Part shown: positions 1 to 8,749 of the stretch, in pieces | Numbering within the stretch: position 1 is the first letter of the stretch | Layout: every line of letters starts with the position of its first letter | Notes under the pieces: model-generated | What the model saw: only the letters and a program-made list of their open reading frames with translations | Told to the model about the DNA's origin: nothing | Database searches by the model: none | Origin: Flavobacteriales bacterium UBA7878 | Lineage (GTDB): Bacteria > Bacteroidota > Bacteroidia > Flavobacteriales > Schleiferiaceae | Assembly: GCA_002501205.1 (NCBI GenBank) | Contig: DLRW01000056.1 | Coordinates: 1-50,891 of the forward strand | DNA: 50,891 bases | Direction of reading: 5' to 3' | Position numbers and translations under genes: made by a program

Positions 1-12
1 TGGCTGGAAATC

Positions 13-2334
13 TTAATCCTTCTTTTTAAATATTTTCCCCCACCAGGAGCCCTCCTTTTCTTCTTTAATCGGTTCAGGCTCTTCCTCCTTCACGGCCTTA
101 CCCTCCTTTTTCTTAAAGATGGAGCGTAGATCGTCTAGCAGGCTTTCTTCCTTATAATCTGGACAGGCCAGCATTTCTTTTTGGGATTCGGATAAGGCAG
201 GCCAGTTTATTGAGGTAATTCGGGATTCCATTTTGGATATGAGTTTTCCGAATACCGGCAAGGCCATGGTTGAACCAGAACCTAAAGCACCACTGCGAAA
301 ACGAATCAAAGGGTTGATCCCTCCCATCCAGGTTACCGATACCAAATCAGGTCGATAAGCCACAAACCAGGCATCGGAATAATTCTGTGAAGTTCCGGTT
401 TTCGCAGCCCAGGATTTGCGGGCTCCATAAACGGAATGTAAACTGCGGGCGGTTCCCGACTCGCTTACGCCTTGGAGCATGGCATTCATTAATTGGGCGG
501 TTTCCTCCTTTAGGATACGCTTTGCAGGCTTTTTTTCATGATGGTAGAGCAGTTCACCACTAGCGGTTTCAATCTTCTCAATAAAATAAGGTTCTACTTC
601 CATCCCTCTATTGGCAAATAGAGCATAGGCTCGGGCTAAATCAATTGGGCTCACAGCAGAGGCTCCTAAAGAAACGGAAGGTCCATCCGCCCAATGATCA
701 GCAATTCCCATTTTATGAGCCAAGGCCCTTACCTTATCGGCCCCAGCTTTAAAATACCAGGCTACCGTAACCGTGTTTATCGACTTTTTCAAAGCCCCTT
801 GCATGCTGTACATTCCTTCGTAATTACCGTCGTAATTCCGAGGACTCCAATCATCATAGCCCGGGTATTCACGCCTTTCGGCGGATTGATATTCACAGGG
901 ATCTTCGCCAGCCTCCAGCGCCGCAGACAAAACAAATGGCTTTACCGTAGATGCCATGGTATGGGCTGCATTTACATTATCATAGGGTAAATAGCGATAA
1001 TCGGGACCAGCCACCCAGGCACGTACCGCACCACTTTGGGGATCCAACAAAACCGAGGCCCCTCTTAATAATCGCAAATAGTGCTTTAAAGAATCAATTC
1101 CGGAAGCTTCGATCTCCATATTCCCTGCGGGATGATAGAGTTCCATGCTGTGTTTCTGGCTCAACTTTTCACGAATCTCATCATCCGACAAACCTTTGGC
1201 GGCATAACTTTTCCAAGCCGGACTTGCCATCAACTTCTTCTCGAAAAAAGCCGGTTTTTGAGACCAGGGATCTTTGGTAGACCAGTGCTGATCAAACTTC
1301 TTTTGCCAATTGGCTAAATGCGATCGAAATGCGTCTCGAAGTCCCGATTGCTGATCAGCATTCAAACTCGTATAAACCCGCAATCCATCTTTCTGAGCAT
1401 CCCAGGGCTGGCCATTTTCTTTTAGCTTATCCGCTAATATTTGCTTGAGTTCTAATTCTACCTGCTTTAAATAATAAGGGGCCGGTCCTTCAAGGTCGAG
1501 GTTGGAATAGTCTAAATCCAATGGCAAGGCTTGCAGCGAATCTAATTGCTCCGCTTTTAAATAATCATTGCGCTGCATCTGACTCAAGACCACATTTCTC
1601 CTTAATCTGGATTTCTCGGGATGTAAGCGAGGATTATAAGTAGTATTGGCTTTCAATAAGCCAATTAAAACTGCCGCTTCCTCAATTCGTAAATCCTTGG
1701 GAGCGCAATTAAAAAAGCGTTGACTCCCTGCAGCAATGCCATAGGTGTTTTCCGAAAAACTAACGGTGTTGAGATAGAGAGCCAGTATTTCATCTTTGGA
1801 GTAAATCGACTCCAAACGCTGACTGATTATCATTTCCCGGCATTTGTTTACCGGCATGCTAAGGGCTCCGAAATCAGGACGACCGAATAGGTTTTTGGCC
1901 AATTGTTGCGTTAGGGTACTACCTCCGCCAGAGCTACTATCCCCCATTAAAAGGGTTTTAACCACCACCCTTAGGAGACTTAGGAAGTCGATACCTGAAT
2001 GCTCGTAAAAACGCTCATCTTCAGTAGCTACCAGGGCCTGCACTAAATGCTCCGGCAATTGATCAAAGCTGACCGGATCGCGGTTTACCGCATAAAAGCT
2101 GCCAATAAGCGCTTTATCCTGAGAGTAAACAAGGGTAGACTTCGATTGTCGAATCGCCTTCAATTCATCGCTATCGGGAATGGGGCCCCAAAAGCCTAAA
2201 TACACCGAAGCAATAAAAAGAAGCAAGAGGCTTAAAAACAAAAAGCTCAGGCGCAGAAACCATTTCCGCAATTTAACTGCGGGGGACTTCCGGCGTGGGC
2301 TTTTCCTTTTTTTCGACTTAGATTTTGAGGGCAT
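13..2334 (-). CDS. Bifunctional penicillin-binding protein (class A, PBP1a-type transglycosylase/transpeptidase)
   Basis: Polymerises lipid II into glycan strands and cross-links the peptides at the periplasmic face of the inner membrane. A very basic cytoplasmic N-terminus (residues 1-25) precedes one membrane anchor (about 26-48). The GT51 domain shows ATEDERFY at 103-110 with the catalytic Glu, then GGSTLTQQLAKNLF at 137-150. The transpeptidase domain has all three motifs: STVK with nucleophile Ser462, SIN at 518-520 and KTG at 645-647. The C-terminal ~35 residues are a Lys/Glu-rich tail. At 773 residues it is normal for class A PBPs. It lies 8 bases downstream of the small membrane protein at 2343-2858 and is probably co-transcribed with it. 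Which PBP1 subtype (1A or 1C) is uncertain; bifunctionality is not. Confidence 0.95.
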   Translation of the reverse strand: MPSKSKSKKRKSPRRKSPAVKLRKWFLRLSFLFLSLLLLFIASVYLGFWGPIPDSDELKAIRQSKSTLVYSQDKALIGSFYAVNRDPVSFDQLPEHLVQALVATEDERFYEHSGIDFLSLLRVVVKTLLMGDSSSGGGSTLTQQLAKNLFGRPDFGALSMPVNKCREMIISQRLESIYSKDEILALYLNTVSFSENTYGIAAGSQRFFNCAPKDLRIEEAAVLIGLLKANTTYNPRLHPEKSRLRRNVVLSQMQRNDYLKAEQLDSLQALPLDLDYSNLDLEGPAPYYLKQVELELKQILADKLKENGQPWDAQKDGLRVYTSLNADQQSGLRDAFRSHLANWQKKFDQHWSTKDPWSQKPAFFEKKLMASPAWKSYAAKGLSDDEIREKLSQKHSMELYHPAGNMEIEASGIDSLKHYLRLLRGASVLLDPQSGAVRAWVAGPDYRYLPYDNVNAAHTMASTVKPFVLSAALEAGEDPCEYQSAERREYPGYDDWSPRNYDGNYEGMYSMQGALKKSINTVTVAWYFKAGADKVRALAHKMGIADHWADGPSVSLGASAVSPIDLARAYALFANRGMEVEPYFIEKIETASGELLYHHEKKPAKRILKEETAQLMNAMLQGVSESGTARSLHSVYGARKSWAAKTGTSQNYSDAWFVAYRPDLVSVTWMGGINPLIRFRSGALGSGSTMALPVFGKLISKMESRITSINWPALSESQKEMLACPDYKEESLLDDLRSIFKKKEGKAVKEEEPEPIKEEKEGSWWGKIFKKKD

Positions 2335-2342
2335 CTATTCTT

Positions 2343-2858
2343 TTAGATCCGCTTCATTTGTTGCTTCAGCATTTTCACTTGCTCGCTGAGCATTCCGCGG
2401 GTATCCAGTTTCTTAACGTCGGTAAGCAAGATTTGTGCTTCACGTTTACGACGTTTTGCCAAAGCGCAACCTGCTAATTGCAATTTTGCCATGGCCTGAT
2501 CGTGCTTTTGACGCAATCCAGTTTTTAGAGCTTTGCGTAAAAAAGATTCAGCCTTACCCAAATTAGTATTGGAAACAATCATTCCCTGCAACATATAATA
2601 GTAAGCCAACTGACCTTTAATTAAAGCGCCTTCGGGATCTTTAATATGATCCAGGGCTTTTTGGGCTTTGGGCATATCGTTCTTACGCAAGAACCAAAAT
2701 GCTTGTAAGATGCGTTCGTTACGGAAATAGGTAAAGAGTACAATACCCGCCAATAGGAACCACATGATACCGTTTCCGATCTCCACTTCGATAAATTGCC
2801 AGATCGACAATCCCAGCAAAACTGCAGTTAATCCTAAGCGTAAATATTTACTGAACAT
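2343..2858 (-). CDS. Small membrane protein with TPR-like helical C-terminus
   Basis: Function not recognised. Two hydrophobic helices (about residues 8-22 and 30-46) are followed by roughly 120 residues of charged amphipathic helices with TPR-like spacing (Ala/Leu/Tyr in helical registers around 60-160). The protein is therefore probably anchored in the inner membrane with a repeat-type protein-binding domain in the cytoplasm. It is the first gene of a likely two-gene operon with the penicillin-binding protein, which starts 8 bases after its stop. A scaffold or regulatory role in peptidoglycan synthesis is possible, but this is inferred from position only. It has its own -7 box at 2878-2885. 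Confidence 0.75.
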   Translation of the reverse strand: MFSKYLRLGLTAVLLGLSIWQFIEVEIGNGIMWFLLAGIVLFTYFRNERILQAFWFLRKNDMPKAQKALDHIKDPEGALIKGQLAYYYMLQGMIVSNTNLGKAESFLRKALKTGLRQKHDQAMAKLQLAGCALAKRRKREAQILLTDVKKLDTRGMLSEQVKMLKQQMKRI

Positions 2859-2877
2859 TTAATTCGATTTTGGGCCG

Positions 2878-2885
2878 CAAAAGTA
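2878..2885 (-). promoter_or_regulatory. Bacteroidota -7 promoter box for the 2343-2858 gene
   Basis: On the minus strand the box reads TACTTTTG, a full match to TAnnTTTG, ending 19 bases before the ATG at 2858. No clear -33 TTG is seen at the usual distance. Confidence 0.6.
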
Positions 2886-2908
2886 GGGCTATTTCAGGAA
2901 AAGGCCGC

Positions 2909-5395
2909 CTAGATTTTGGCTACCAATTTCACATTCAAAAGACGTGGAGTAAGGTAATTGGGTACTGCATACTCACGCGCCGTGCTTATATCCTTAACCC
3001 AGAGGTAGCTAATGGTATTGGTAATATCCAAGAGGTTAAATACTTCTACCCCTACCCAAAGGCTACTGAAGTTGTTGAACACTTTCCACTTATGTTCGCG
3101 TCCTTCACTTTTAATCACCTTGGAAAATCCGATATCTACCCGACGGTAATCAGGTAAGCGGAATACTCTTTCTTCGGCTGTAGCCTGAGGTGGACCAAAT
3201 GGCAATCCGGTACCATAAGCCAGGGTCATGCTCACTCTAAAGGTGGGATCATTAGGCAGATAGTCCTGGAAGAAGATTTTAAAATTCAAGCGTTGGTCAG
3301 TAGGACGCGGTAAATAGCCCGCTCCATCGCCTTCGATATCCTCACGAATCGTCATAATAGATAAAGAGGCCCAGGAATCAATACCCGGCACAAACTCCCC
3401 ATTAATGCGATAGTCGATACCCGTTGCATAGCCTTTGGCATTGTTTACAGCTCGGTATCGAATCCGCACATTATCCATATCGTAAGGAATCAATTGACCG
3501 AAGTCCTTATAGTAGACCTCCGTTACCATTTTAAAGGGACGATTCCAGATACGAAGGTTGTAATCATGCCCCAACACAAAATGAATGGAGCGCTGAGCCC
3601 GAATGTTTTCATTTAGGCCTCCTTCCAAATTCCGCATCTCCCGATAAAAGGGAGGTTGAAAGTAAAAGCCCGTGGCAAAACGAAAAACCATATCCGATTC
3701 CCAATTAGGCTTAAAGCTAATGCTGGCGCGGGGACTAATTACATTCTGATTATTGAAGCTCCAATATTGATTGCGGATTCCAATATTGTAAAACAAATCA
3801 CCCAGTGAATCCAGCGGAATAATCTGACTACGCTCTACATAGGCGGTAGCTCGCACTGAGTTTACCGAGATTTTACTGGCAAAGCTTTCGAAGAGATTCA
3901 ATTCATCTTCCTGTAAAATGGAAGTATACACATTGCCGGCTACCGGATTTCCTAATGAATCCCAGGTATCCACAATTAAGGAATCGTAATTAAAGCCACT
4001 ACCGTCTGGAACATTATAACCCGCGGAGTCGATACGTTCCCATTCTTTGTAACGATCGATGATATCTTCCATCTGCACCTTTGCCCCCCAGCGCCAGGTA
4101 ACATCTCCTTGATCCAAAATTCCGGAATGGGAAAGATTGGCTACAATGGCATCCAAATAATTTCGGGCATAATTCTGAAAGCCGCCAATACTGCGGGTAA
4201 AGCTAATTTCACCAAATTGATCGCTTCCTAAATTGGTATTTAATTCACCCAATCGGTAGGCTCCTAAAACATCAAAATATTCCTGCTCTGTAGTTTGAAA
4301 CACCGAAGCCTGGTAGGTCAATCTCATGTTCTTTTTGGGGCGATTCGTTAAGCCTAAAGCCGCAAATCGAGTGGTGAAATCATAATCTTCACGGCCATCG
4401 AAGAACACATTCAGGCGCAAGCTTTCCTGGATGGTACCAAAATCGGTAGTCCTACTTTGGGGAACCACCTGATAAAGATTTCGTGAATAATTCCCCAAAA
4501 AGCTTAACTCCCACTCATCCGTAACATCATAAGTGATATAAGCCTGAATGTCGGTAAACTGAGGTTTGAAATCTGCCTCGGTATCTAGTGATCCTAATAA
4601 TAATTGGTTGGTACGATAACGAGCTCCTACTAATGCCGACACTCGATCATTGGCAAATCGATCTTCGTATACGAGGTTTCCACCTAAAAGGCTTCCTTCT
4701 AAACTGAGGCCAAACTCCTTAGGTTTGCGATAGGTAATATCCAGCACCGACGCCATCTTATCGCCATAGCGCGCCTCGAAACCACCGGCTGAAAAACGCA
4801 CATTGGAAACCATGGAAGAGTTCACAAAGCTCATCCCTTCCTGTTGACCGTTACGTACTAAAAAAGGTCGGTATACTTCAATGCCATTTACATAAACCAG
4901 GTTTTCATCGAAGTTCCCACCTCGAACTGAATACTGTGAAGAAAGCTCGCTGTAGGAGCTTACTCCAGGTAAAGTTTTAATGATACCTTCTACTCCTGAG
5001 TTAGGGCCCACAAAGGATTCAATGGACTTTACACTTACATCCACTTGATTGTCGAAACGCCCTTTGCGATCCACAATATCGACTACTCCCAATTCATTTT
5101 TCAGCAATTTGAGCTGACGATTAATTTCCTTCTTTTCCCCTTTAGCCAGGTTTATGAAAATGGTATCGGGTTGGTAATTGTAATTGGCGAAATAGACCAT
5201 TAGTTTTTTGCCCGGTATAACATCCAGTTCATATTTACCCTGCGCATCGGTTAGGGTATAATAATCGCCGATTCCCACACGGGCTCCGTCGATGGGAATA
5301 TTATCCACGTCGCTTATCCGACCGTAAATTTGGGTTTGAGCCCAGGCATATTGGGAGAAGAGGAGTAGGCTTAAAGCCGAAAGGACTAAGCGCAT
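2909..5395 (-). CDS. TonB-dependent receptor with N-terminal CarboxypepD_reg domain
   Basis: Outer-membrane beta-barrel receptor for energised import of an unknown ligand. A signal peptide (about 1-19, ending in AWAQ) is followed by a CarboxypepD_reg-like domain (about 22-95, with the typical 'G.I.D.....DGA.V.I...Y..TD..G.Y' pattern). A plug domain follows (about 110-225, including the YSVRGGNFDENLVYVNGIE stretch), then a long aromatic-rich barrel ending in hydrophobic residues. It is the last gene of a three-gene operon, starting 6 bases after the gene at 5402-6040 stops. SusD was not found nearby, so it is not a classical SusCD pair. The substrate cannot be told from sequence. Confidence 0.9.
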   Translation of the reverse strand: MRLVLSALSLLLFSQYAWAQTQIYGRISDVDNIPIDGARVGIGDYYTLTDAQGKYELDVIPGKKLMVYFANYNYQPDTIFINLAKGEKKEINRQLKLLKNELGVVDIVDRKGRFDNQVDVSVKSIESFVGPNSGVEGIIKTLPGVSSYSELSSQYSVRGGNFDENLVYVNGIEVYRPFLVRNGQQEGMSFVNSSMVSNVRFSAGGFEARYGDKMASVLDITYRKPKEFGLSLEGSLLGGNLVYEDRFANDRVSALVGARYRTNQLLLGSLDTEADFKPQFTDIQAYITYDVTDEWELSFLGNYSRNLYQVVPQSRTTDFGTIQESLRLNVFFDGREDYDFTTRFAALGLTNRPKKNMRLTYQASVFQTTEQEYFDVLGAYRLGELNTNLGSDQFGEISFTRSIGGFQNYARNYLDAIVANLSHSGILDQGDVTWRWGAKVQMEDIIDRYKEWERIDSAGYNVPDGSGFNYDSLIVDTWDSLGNPVAGNVYTSILQEDELNLFESFASKISVNSVRATAYVERSQIIPLDSLGDLFYNIGIRNQYWSFNNQNVISPRASISFKPNWESDMVFRFATGFYFQPPFYREMRNLEGGLNENIRAQRSIHFVLGHDYNLRIWNRPFKMVTEVYYKDFGQLIPYDMDNVRIRYRAVNNAKGYATGIDYRINGEFVPGIDSWASLSIMTIREDIEGDGAGYLPRPTDQRLNFKIFFQDYLPNDPTFRVSMTLAYGTGLPFGPPQATAEERVFRLPDYRRVDIGFSKVIKSEGREHKWKVFNNFSSLWVGVEVFNLLDITNTISYLWVKDISTAREYAVPNYLTPRLLNVKLVAKI

Positions 5396-5401
5396 TGAGG
5401 C

Positions 5402-6040
5402 CTAATTTTTCTTAAAAGATTGAAAAAGTCTTTGCCAGGCGAAGGGATTACTTAGAGCACCTAAAATGGCGGTGGCTCCATTATCGTAACCTTGATATCG
5501 CCCATAATCGTATATGCTCTGATTTTGCATCATGATGGCTAAATCCTTGGCTTCTTCAGGGTCGAGATTCATGGCTGCTGCCCGATCCTGCAAGGCCTGA
5601 ATAGCCAGATTTCGCATGGCAATATCATTTTGAGTAGTTGGAATATTGGTAGCTAAAAATGCTTCTTTAAAACGGTCGGGGGTAGGCCAGGGATATAGGG
5701 TTACTTCCTCTAAAAGTGTGGTATCACGCTTCATCATTACGCGTGCCAGATAGGCTGTTTTGGATAAGGTATCCGGCACCACTAAGATTTCCTGGGTAAA
5801 GCCAATGCAACTAAAACGAATACTATCGCCAGCTAAGGCCGCAAAGGAGAAAAAACCATCGGCATCCGTCATAGTACCGCGGGTACCCTGCCCCACATAA
5901 ACGTGCGCAAAGGGTATGGGTCGGGGAATACTATCCTGACTCAATACCAAGCCACTCATTTGCACGGGTTTCTCTTCTTGGGCAAAAAGGCTCAAGCTTA
6001 AAAATCCTGAAAAGAGTAGTATATAAATTTTGCGCATCAT
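5402..6040 (-). CDS. CarboxypepD_reg-like domain protein (secreted or periplasmic)
   Basis: About 212 residues. The open frame extends upstream to 6082, but that would overlap the M23 peptidase gene. The codons at 6040 and 6037 are consecutive Met codons opening a good signal peptide (MRKIYILLFSGFLSLSLFAQ), so 6040 was chosen. The mature N-terminal half is a CarboxypepD_reg-like beta-sandwich (about 25-110), the same fold as the N-terminal domain of the receptor encoded next. The C-terminal half is helical and unrecognised, ending in a basic stretch. It sits between an M23 peptidase and a TonB-dependent receptor with short gaps (31 and 6 bases), so all three are probably one transcript. It may be an accessory periplasmic partner of the receptor, which is inference. 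Confidence 0.75.
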   Translation of the reverse strand: MMRKIYILLFSGFLSLSLFAQEEKPVQMSGLVLSQDSIPRPIPFAHVYVGQGTRGTMTDADGFFSFAALAGDSIRFSCIGFTQEILVVPDTLSKTAYLARVMMKRDTTLLEEVTLYPWPTPDRFKEAFLATNIPTTQNDIAMRNLAIQALQDRAAAMNLDPEEAKDLAIMMQNQSIYDYGRYQGYDNGATAILGALSNPFAWQRLFQSFKKN

Positions 6041-6071
6041 AAAGGAAACGATGAATTGGCGAAAATAGCAT

Positions 6072-7814
6072 CTAAGGGGCAAAAAGAGTCCATGTTTGCT
6101 CGCTTACATTCTTTTTATCATCAACAACACGCAATTTTAACACTTGTTTAGAGTCTTGAGTTAGAGGCCAATATTTCGTTTTTAAAAGCAGGCGATCGGT
6201 TTTAGCATCATAGTAAATGGGAACCCACTCCCCGTTTACCCAGGCATCGTATTCCTCTAGCCCACTTAAATCATCGCGCACTCGAATTTGCAATTGACTT
6301 TGCTTTAAAGGCATCCCATCCTTAAAATCTATAGCTGAAATTTGGGGCGCCAGGGTATCCAAGGCAATGGCAAACTGTCCTAATTGCCGAGTTCGGGTGC
6401 TAAGCCAACCATCTTTATAGCTTCCCCCTTCATATTCATCGTATTTCCCATCCAGATAACTGGCAATAAAAAACTTGTCTGGATCGACTCCTTTGGGTAA
6501 ATGATTGAGGCGTAATTTTAGATCATAATAGAGGTGCACCGGTATTTCGCGGGATCCGAAAGTGAAAAGATCACTATAGGTTTCTGGAAATTCTTCCTGG
6601 GCTATTTCCAGGACATAATCACGGTAAAAACTTCCTGCACGGAAATTGAGTTCATAGCTCTCTCCTTTTATCAGCTCCGCTTGATCAGGCTCTACCCTTG
6701 CGATTAAAAACTCAGAATTCTCAAGGCTTTCTTCACTCATGGGATCCACTTCCGGGCCAGGTTCCGATCCGACACTGTACTGTAAATCGAAATTGAGGAC
6801 ACTTAAATTACCTGCTACATCTCGGGCTTCAATTCGAACCGGCACCACCGTATCTCTATCAAAAGTCAAATGCCCGGCTTCGGCTTGAGCCGGATAAGTG
6901 CTCAATTTATTGCCGGGTTCTCGATAGAGTCGATGTGAAGTTTGCTTGCAGCAAGCCTTTAAGCCATAATCAATATGAGCATTGATGTAACGACTTTCGG
7001 CAAAGGCGAAGGTTTCCATTTTAAATTCGTGCACTAAATCATCTCCTACAAAGAGTTTAAGATCATAAACCCCATTGCGGTTATTATATCCATCCTGCCG
7101 ATCGATAGCATAAAGTCCAAAGGAAACGGCTCCACTCGCATCTACAATACCATCACCCGTAAGGACATAATCGCCCCCCCGCTTTTGCAATAAGCTGTAT
7201 TCTTTTTGTCCGGCAGGCTGATGATTTTCGAAAAAATATACCTGCAAAGGCCCCAATTCAGGTTGACGATGATCTTCCACTTCGAATCCAAAGAGTAAGG
7301 GATTGATGATCTTTTCGGTCCGACTATCACGAACTTCGAAATGAAGATGCGGGCCTCCACTGCCACCGCTATTGCCACTAAGTGCAATGGTATCGCCTTG
7401 TTCAAAATGAAACTTTGAGGCTGGTGGATATAGTTCGATCTCATTCTTCTGCAAGCGACGCATTTCAGAAACTATGTAGGCTTCTAAATCGGGACTAAAG
7501 GATAGTAAGTGAGCATAAACAGTAGTGTAGCCATTGGGATGCCTTAGATATATCGCCTTGCCAAAACCATAGGGAGAAACCTTAATACGAACGACCTCCC
7601 CTTCGGCCGCAGCCAAAACAGGAATGCCTACCTTCCCCTGCGTTTTTAGGTCGAGCCCCGAATGAAAATGATTACTGCGCAACTCGCCAAAGGTGCCGGA
7701 TGAATAGAGTTTAATGGGCAAGGGACTTTTAAAATAGTCTTGCGGATAATTTTTTTGCCCAACAACCGTATGGCTTACTAGTAAAAATAGAGTGAATGAT
7801 AGTATCTTAGACAT
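6072..7814 (-). CDS. M23 family metallopeptidase (LytM-like), multidomain
   Basis: Predicted zinc endopeptidase, or a degenerate regulator, acting on peptidoglycan cross-bridges in the periplasm. A signal peptide (about 1-19, ending in VVGQ) is followed by the M23 domain at about 45-180. The zinc motif HxxxD appears in HFHSGLDL and the second motif as HLHFEVRD, so the active site looks complete. The remaining ~400 residues are beta-rich, with DG/NG-containing segments typical of Ig-like extracellular modules, ending without a T9SS domain. It opens the operon with the CarboxypepD_reg protein and the receptor. The -7 box at 7828-7835 lies 13 bases before the ATG. Confidence 0.9.
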   Translation of the reverse strand: MSKILSFTLFLLVSHTVVGQKNYPQDYFKSPLPIKLYSSGTFGELRSNHFHSGLDLKTQGKVGIPVLAAAEGEVVRIKVSPYGFGKAIYLRHPNGYTTVYAHLLSFSPDLEAYIVSEMRRLQKNEIELYPPASKFHFEQGDTIALSGNSGGSGGPHLHFEVRDSRTEKIINPLLFGFEVEDHRQPELGPLQVYFFENHQPAGQKEYSLLQKRGGDYVLTGDGIVDASGAVSFGLYAIDRQDGYNNRNGVYDLKLFVGDDLVHEFKMETFAFAESRYINAHIDYGLKACCKQTSHRLYREPGNKLSTYPAQAEAGHLTFDRDTVVPVRIEARDVAGNLSVLNFDLQYSVGSEPGPEVDPMSEESLENSEFLIARVEPDQAELIKGESYELNFRAGSFYRDYVLEIAQEEFPETYSDLFTFGSREIPVHLYYDLKLRLNHLPKGVDPDKFFIASYLDGKYDEYEGGSYKDGWLSTRTRQLGQFAIALDTLAPQISAIDFKDGMPLKQSQLQIRVRDDLSGLEEYDAWVNGEWVPIYYDAKTDRLLLKTKYWPLTQDSKQVLKLRVVDDKKNVSEQTWTLFAP

Positions 7815-7827
7815 GCTCGAATTTATT

Positions 7828-7835
7828 CAAAATTA
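7828..7835 (-). promoter_or_regulatory. -7 promoter box for the M23/CarboxypepD_reg/receptor operon
   Basis: The minus strand reads TAATTTTG, matching TAnnTTTG, 13 bases before the ATG at 7814. It predicts a very short 5' leader. The divergent promoter at 7885-7915 lies back to back with it. Confidence 0.55.
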
Positions 7836-7884
7836 AGGGCCATTTTCGAAGCCGAAAGGAATTTTTCTTCCCTTTAAAAAGGGG

Positions 7885-7915
7885 TTTGTTATCCCGATAT
7901 GGCTTGCTAACTTTG
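7885..7915 (+). promoter_or_regulatory. Complete -33/-7 promoter for the coiled-coil gene/zapA/6S/rny cluster
   Basis: TTTG at 7885-7888, a 19-base spacer and TAACTTTG at 7908-7915 match the Bacteroidota sigma-ABfr consensus in both elements and spacing. Transcription should begin near 7920. This rules out the upstream in-frame ATG at 7886 as the start of the next gene and supports the ATG at 7940. Confidence 0.75.
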
Positions 7916-7939
7916 GCCATTGGAGTTTTTTTGCGATGC

Positions 7940-8230
7940 ATGAAAGCAATTGAAGCAAAGATCAAGGATCTGGAACAACTGATTAACCACATAATCAGTG
8001 ATCATTTGGTGGTACAAAAAGAAAATGTACAACTGAAGGAGAAGATCGTGGAGCTGGAAGCTCAATTGCATTCGCAGTCGGATGAAGTCCAAAACTTAGG
8101 AATTCAATTAGAACGCTTACGCCTGGCGCGTGGTTTGGCCGGTGATCCGGAGGAAGCAAAAGCCGCAAAAGCGAAATTGGGTTCCTTAATGCGGGAAATA
8201 GATCGCTGTATAGCTTTGTTGAATGAGTGA
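7940..8230 (+). CDS. Small coiled-coil protein upstream of zapA (possible ZapB-like partner)
   Basis: A 96-residue protein with an almost continuous heptad pattern (about residues 5-65: KIKDLEQL, KENVQLKEKIVELEAQL, LGIQLERLRLARG). A short charged tail ends in a helix (LMREIDRCIALLNE). The start at 7940 (MKAIEAK) follows from the promoter at 7885-7915. The frame is open further upstream to 7886, but that is before the predicted transcript start. It precedes zapA by 20 bases in the same transcript. ZapB of gammaproteobacteria is a short all-coiled-coil protein that binds ZapA. The shape and location here suggest an analogous role, but no sequence homology to ZapB can be claimed. Confidence 0.8.
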   Translation: MKAIEAKIKDLEQLINHIISDHLVVQKENVQLKEKIVELEAQLHSQSDEVQNLGIQLERLRLARGLAGDPEEAKAAKAKLGSLMREIDRCIALLNE

Positions 8231-8250
8231 TTTTCCTGAGAGATAGTGAA

Positions 8251-8541
8251 ATGTCAGATTTGCTGAAAATAAAAGTATCCCTGGCCGATCGGGTCTACCC
8301 TTTAACCATCCGTAGAGATGAGGAAGAGAACATCCGTAAAGCCGCCAAGAGTATCGAGGCCATTCTTAAAAAATATGAAGATGGTTACGCGGTACGCGAC
8401 AAACAAGACTTGCTGGCCATGTGTGCCTTGCAGTTAGCCTCGCGTTTGGAAAAGATCCAAATCGATAATTTGGTGAGTGGAGATGATATTGGAGCACATT
8501 TAGACCGTCTTTCGGAAAAACTAAAGCAAGCGACGCAATAG
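8251..8541 (+). CDS. zapA: Cell division protein ZapA
   Basis: FtsZ-ring stabiliser in the cytoplasm; 96 residues. The N-terminal globular part contains the family pattern of a short beta strand, 'L.DRVYPLTIRRDEEENIRKAAKSI', followed by a long helix that gives the coiled-coil dimer (about 45-90, including DLLAMCALQLASRLEK). ATG at 8251 (MSDLLKIKV) is preferred over the in-frame GTG at 8227. The GTG would overlap the previous stop and add eight residues not typical of the family. It is followed by an apparent 6S RNA, echoing the zapA-ssrS neighbourhood known from gammaproteobacteria. Confidence 0.9.
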   Translation: MSDLLKIKVSLADRVYPLTIRRDEEENIRKAAKSIEAILKKYEDGYAVRDKQDLLAMCALQLASRLEKIQIDNLVSGDDIGAHLDRLSEKLKQATQ

Positions 8542-8564
8542 CAACGTTCTTTTACAAATTTTTT

Positions 8565-8732
8565 CCCGCATCCTTTCCTGTATTTGCTAAACTCAACATT
8601 ATCAATAATAGGAGTTTAGCTCGGGTTTTCTAGATCATGCCTCCCTCGAGTGGAAGGTCGAAATTATCCGGTAAGCTCCGAACCTGTCTAAACGGGGTTT
8701 AGACGAAACACGAAAAGGGTGCGGGTTTTTTT
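8565..8732 (+). ncRNA. ssrS: Probable 6S RNA (6S-Flavo type) between zapA and rny
   Basis: The 208-base space between zapA and rny has no credible ORF but strong structure. Bases 8565-8576 pair with 8714-8725 (12 pairs, one G-U), bringing the ends together as in 6S RNA, and a seven-T run (8726-8732) follows as terminator. Inside are two perfect hairpins, 8586-8594 with 8612-8620 (9 bp) and 8686-8693 with 8697-8704 (8 bp). An alternative long-rod fold is also possible (see findings). The size (about 165 nt), closing stem, internal bubble and zapA linkage fit 6S RNA, which binds the RNA polymerase housekeeping holoenzyme. A covariance-model search was not possible here. Another structured RNA cannot be excluded. 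Confidence 0.75.
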
Positions 8733-8749
8733 ATGAACCAATTAGAAAG

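Noticed and set aside
694..1317. Overlapping plus-strand ORFs of 61-109 codons
   Set aside because: They are shadows of the penicillin-binding protein gene on the other strand, with no recognisable domains or promoters.
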